Shown here piece by piece: positions 63,897 to 64,000 of a stretch of DNA of 64,000 nt. Position 1 is the stretch's first letter. Each line of letters opens with the position of its first letter. Under the pieces are notes generated by a model. It searched no databases, was not told the origin of the DNA, and worked only from the letters and a program-made list of their open reading frames with translations. The stretch is from assembly GCF_001281485.1 (NCBI RefSeq), contig NZ_CP012669.1, positions 2,077,501-2,141,500 of the forward strand, read 5' to 3'. Source of the DNA: Altererythrobacter epoxidivorans (GTDB lineage Bacteria; Pseudomonadota; Alphaproteobacteria; Sphingomonadales; Sphingomonadaceae). The position numbers and the translations under genes were made by a program.

Positions 63897-64000
63897 ATGG
63901 CCGCAATCGACGTACCCCAGCCCGAATTCATGGACGACGAGGAGATTTCGATCTTCGCCGACGCCGTGGGAAAATTCTACCAGCAGCACGCACCGGAAAA
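63897..64000 (+). CDS. Acyl-CoA dehydrogenase, N-terminal fragment
   Basis: The ATG at 63897 follows GAGAGGAAAG and begins MAAIDVPQPEFMDDEEISIF, matching the helical start of acyl-CoA dehydrogenases (next residues include FADAVGKFYQQH). Only 34 codons are visible before the window ends. Placement after the crotonase suggests a beta-oxidation cluster. Confidence 0.75.
   Translation, partial: MAAIDVPQPEFMDDEEISIFADAVGKFYQQHAPE

Overview
The window reads as a chromosomal segment of an alphaproteobacterium of the order Sphingomonadales, most like the Erythrobacter/Qipengyuania group. This is inferred from gene content and style (COQ9 and CBP3-type proteins, DUF4402, EipA/DUF1134, a NodT-type outer-membrane factor, high GC, many GTG/TTG starts) and not from any database comparison.

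Core backbone (about 1-27.6 kb). In order it carries the end of a polysaccharide flippase, a retropepsin-like protease, an Atm1-type ABC exporter, an M16 peptidase, a SulP transporter, an ACT-domain protein with HslU/HslV, BamE, a cytochrome bc1 chaperone with YceD, SSB, FeoA/FeoB behind a Fur-box-like sequence, COQ9, an ankyrin protein, and a Sco/YcgN/YgjP-peptidase run. A DUF4402 protein, RibD and riboflavin synthase, an unrecognised 711-residue secreted protein, OmpA, an aromatic aminotransferase with a GNAT enzyme, and EipA follow.

Accessory element (about 27.6-52.9 kb). A tRNA-Ser(GCT) gene at 27509-27600 is followed at once by a P4-type tyrosine integrase. The last 15 bases of the tRNA (CCTCCGTCTCCGCCA) recur at 52930-52944, which defines a genomic island of about 25.3 kb. 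It contains: (a) a MarR-regulated efflux block (MarR + ABC1/UbiB-like kinase, divergent HlyD-MFS-outer-membrane factor, then a hotdog thioesterase and an alpha/beta hydrolase), with a shared promoter motif; (b) a MobF relaxase with a small accessory protein and a palindrome-rich, oriT-like region, but no conjugation channel, so the element looks mobilizable rather than self-transmissible; (c) a tight three-gene operon of a GmrSD-like DUF262/DUF1524 protein, an MmeI-like nuclease-methyltransferase and an 1840-residue SF1 helicase with an internal PD-(D/E)xK nuclease, which looks like a composite anti-phage or anti-plasmid system; and (d) a HipBA toxin-antitoxin pair next to the right attachment site, with three evenly spaced operators. 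The defence operon is the best candidate in the window for a poorly described system.

Right flank (52.9-64 kb). Directly beyond the attachment site lies a copper-handling cluster (DUF305 protein, glutaredoxin-MauE fusion and CsoR, divergent from CopA/CopB). Then come a mannose-6-phosphate isomerase, a tyrosine-catabolic pair (4-hydroxyphenylpyruvate dioxygenase plus a VOC protein) behind a perfect inverted repeat, and a fatty-acid-type cluster: a cysteine-less thiolase-like protein, a canonical thiolase, a divergent crotonase, and the start of an acyl-CoA dehydrogenase that runs off the end.
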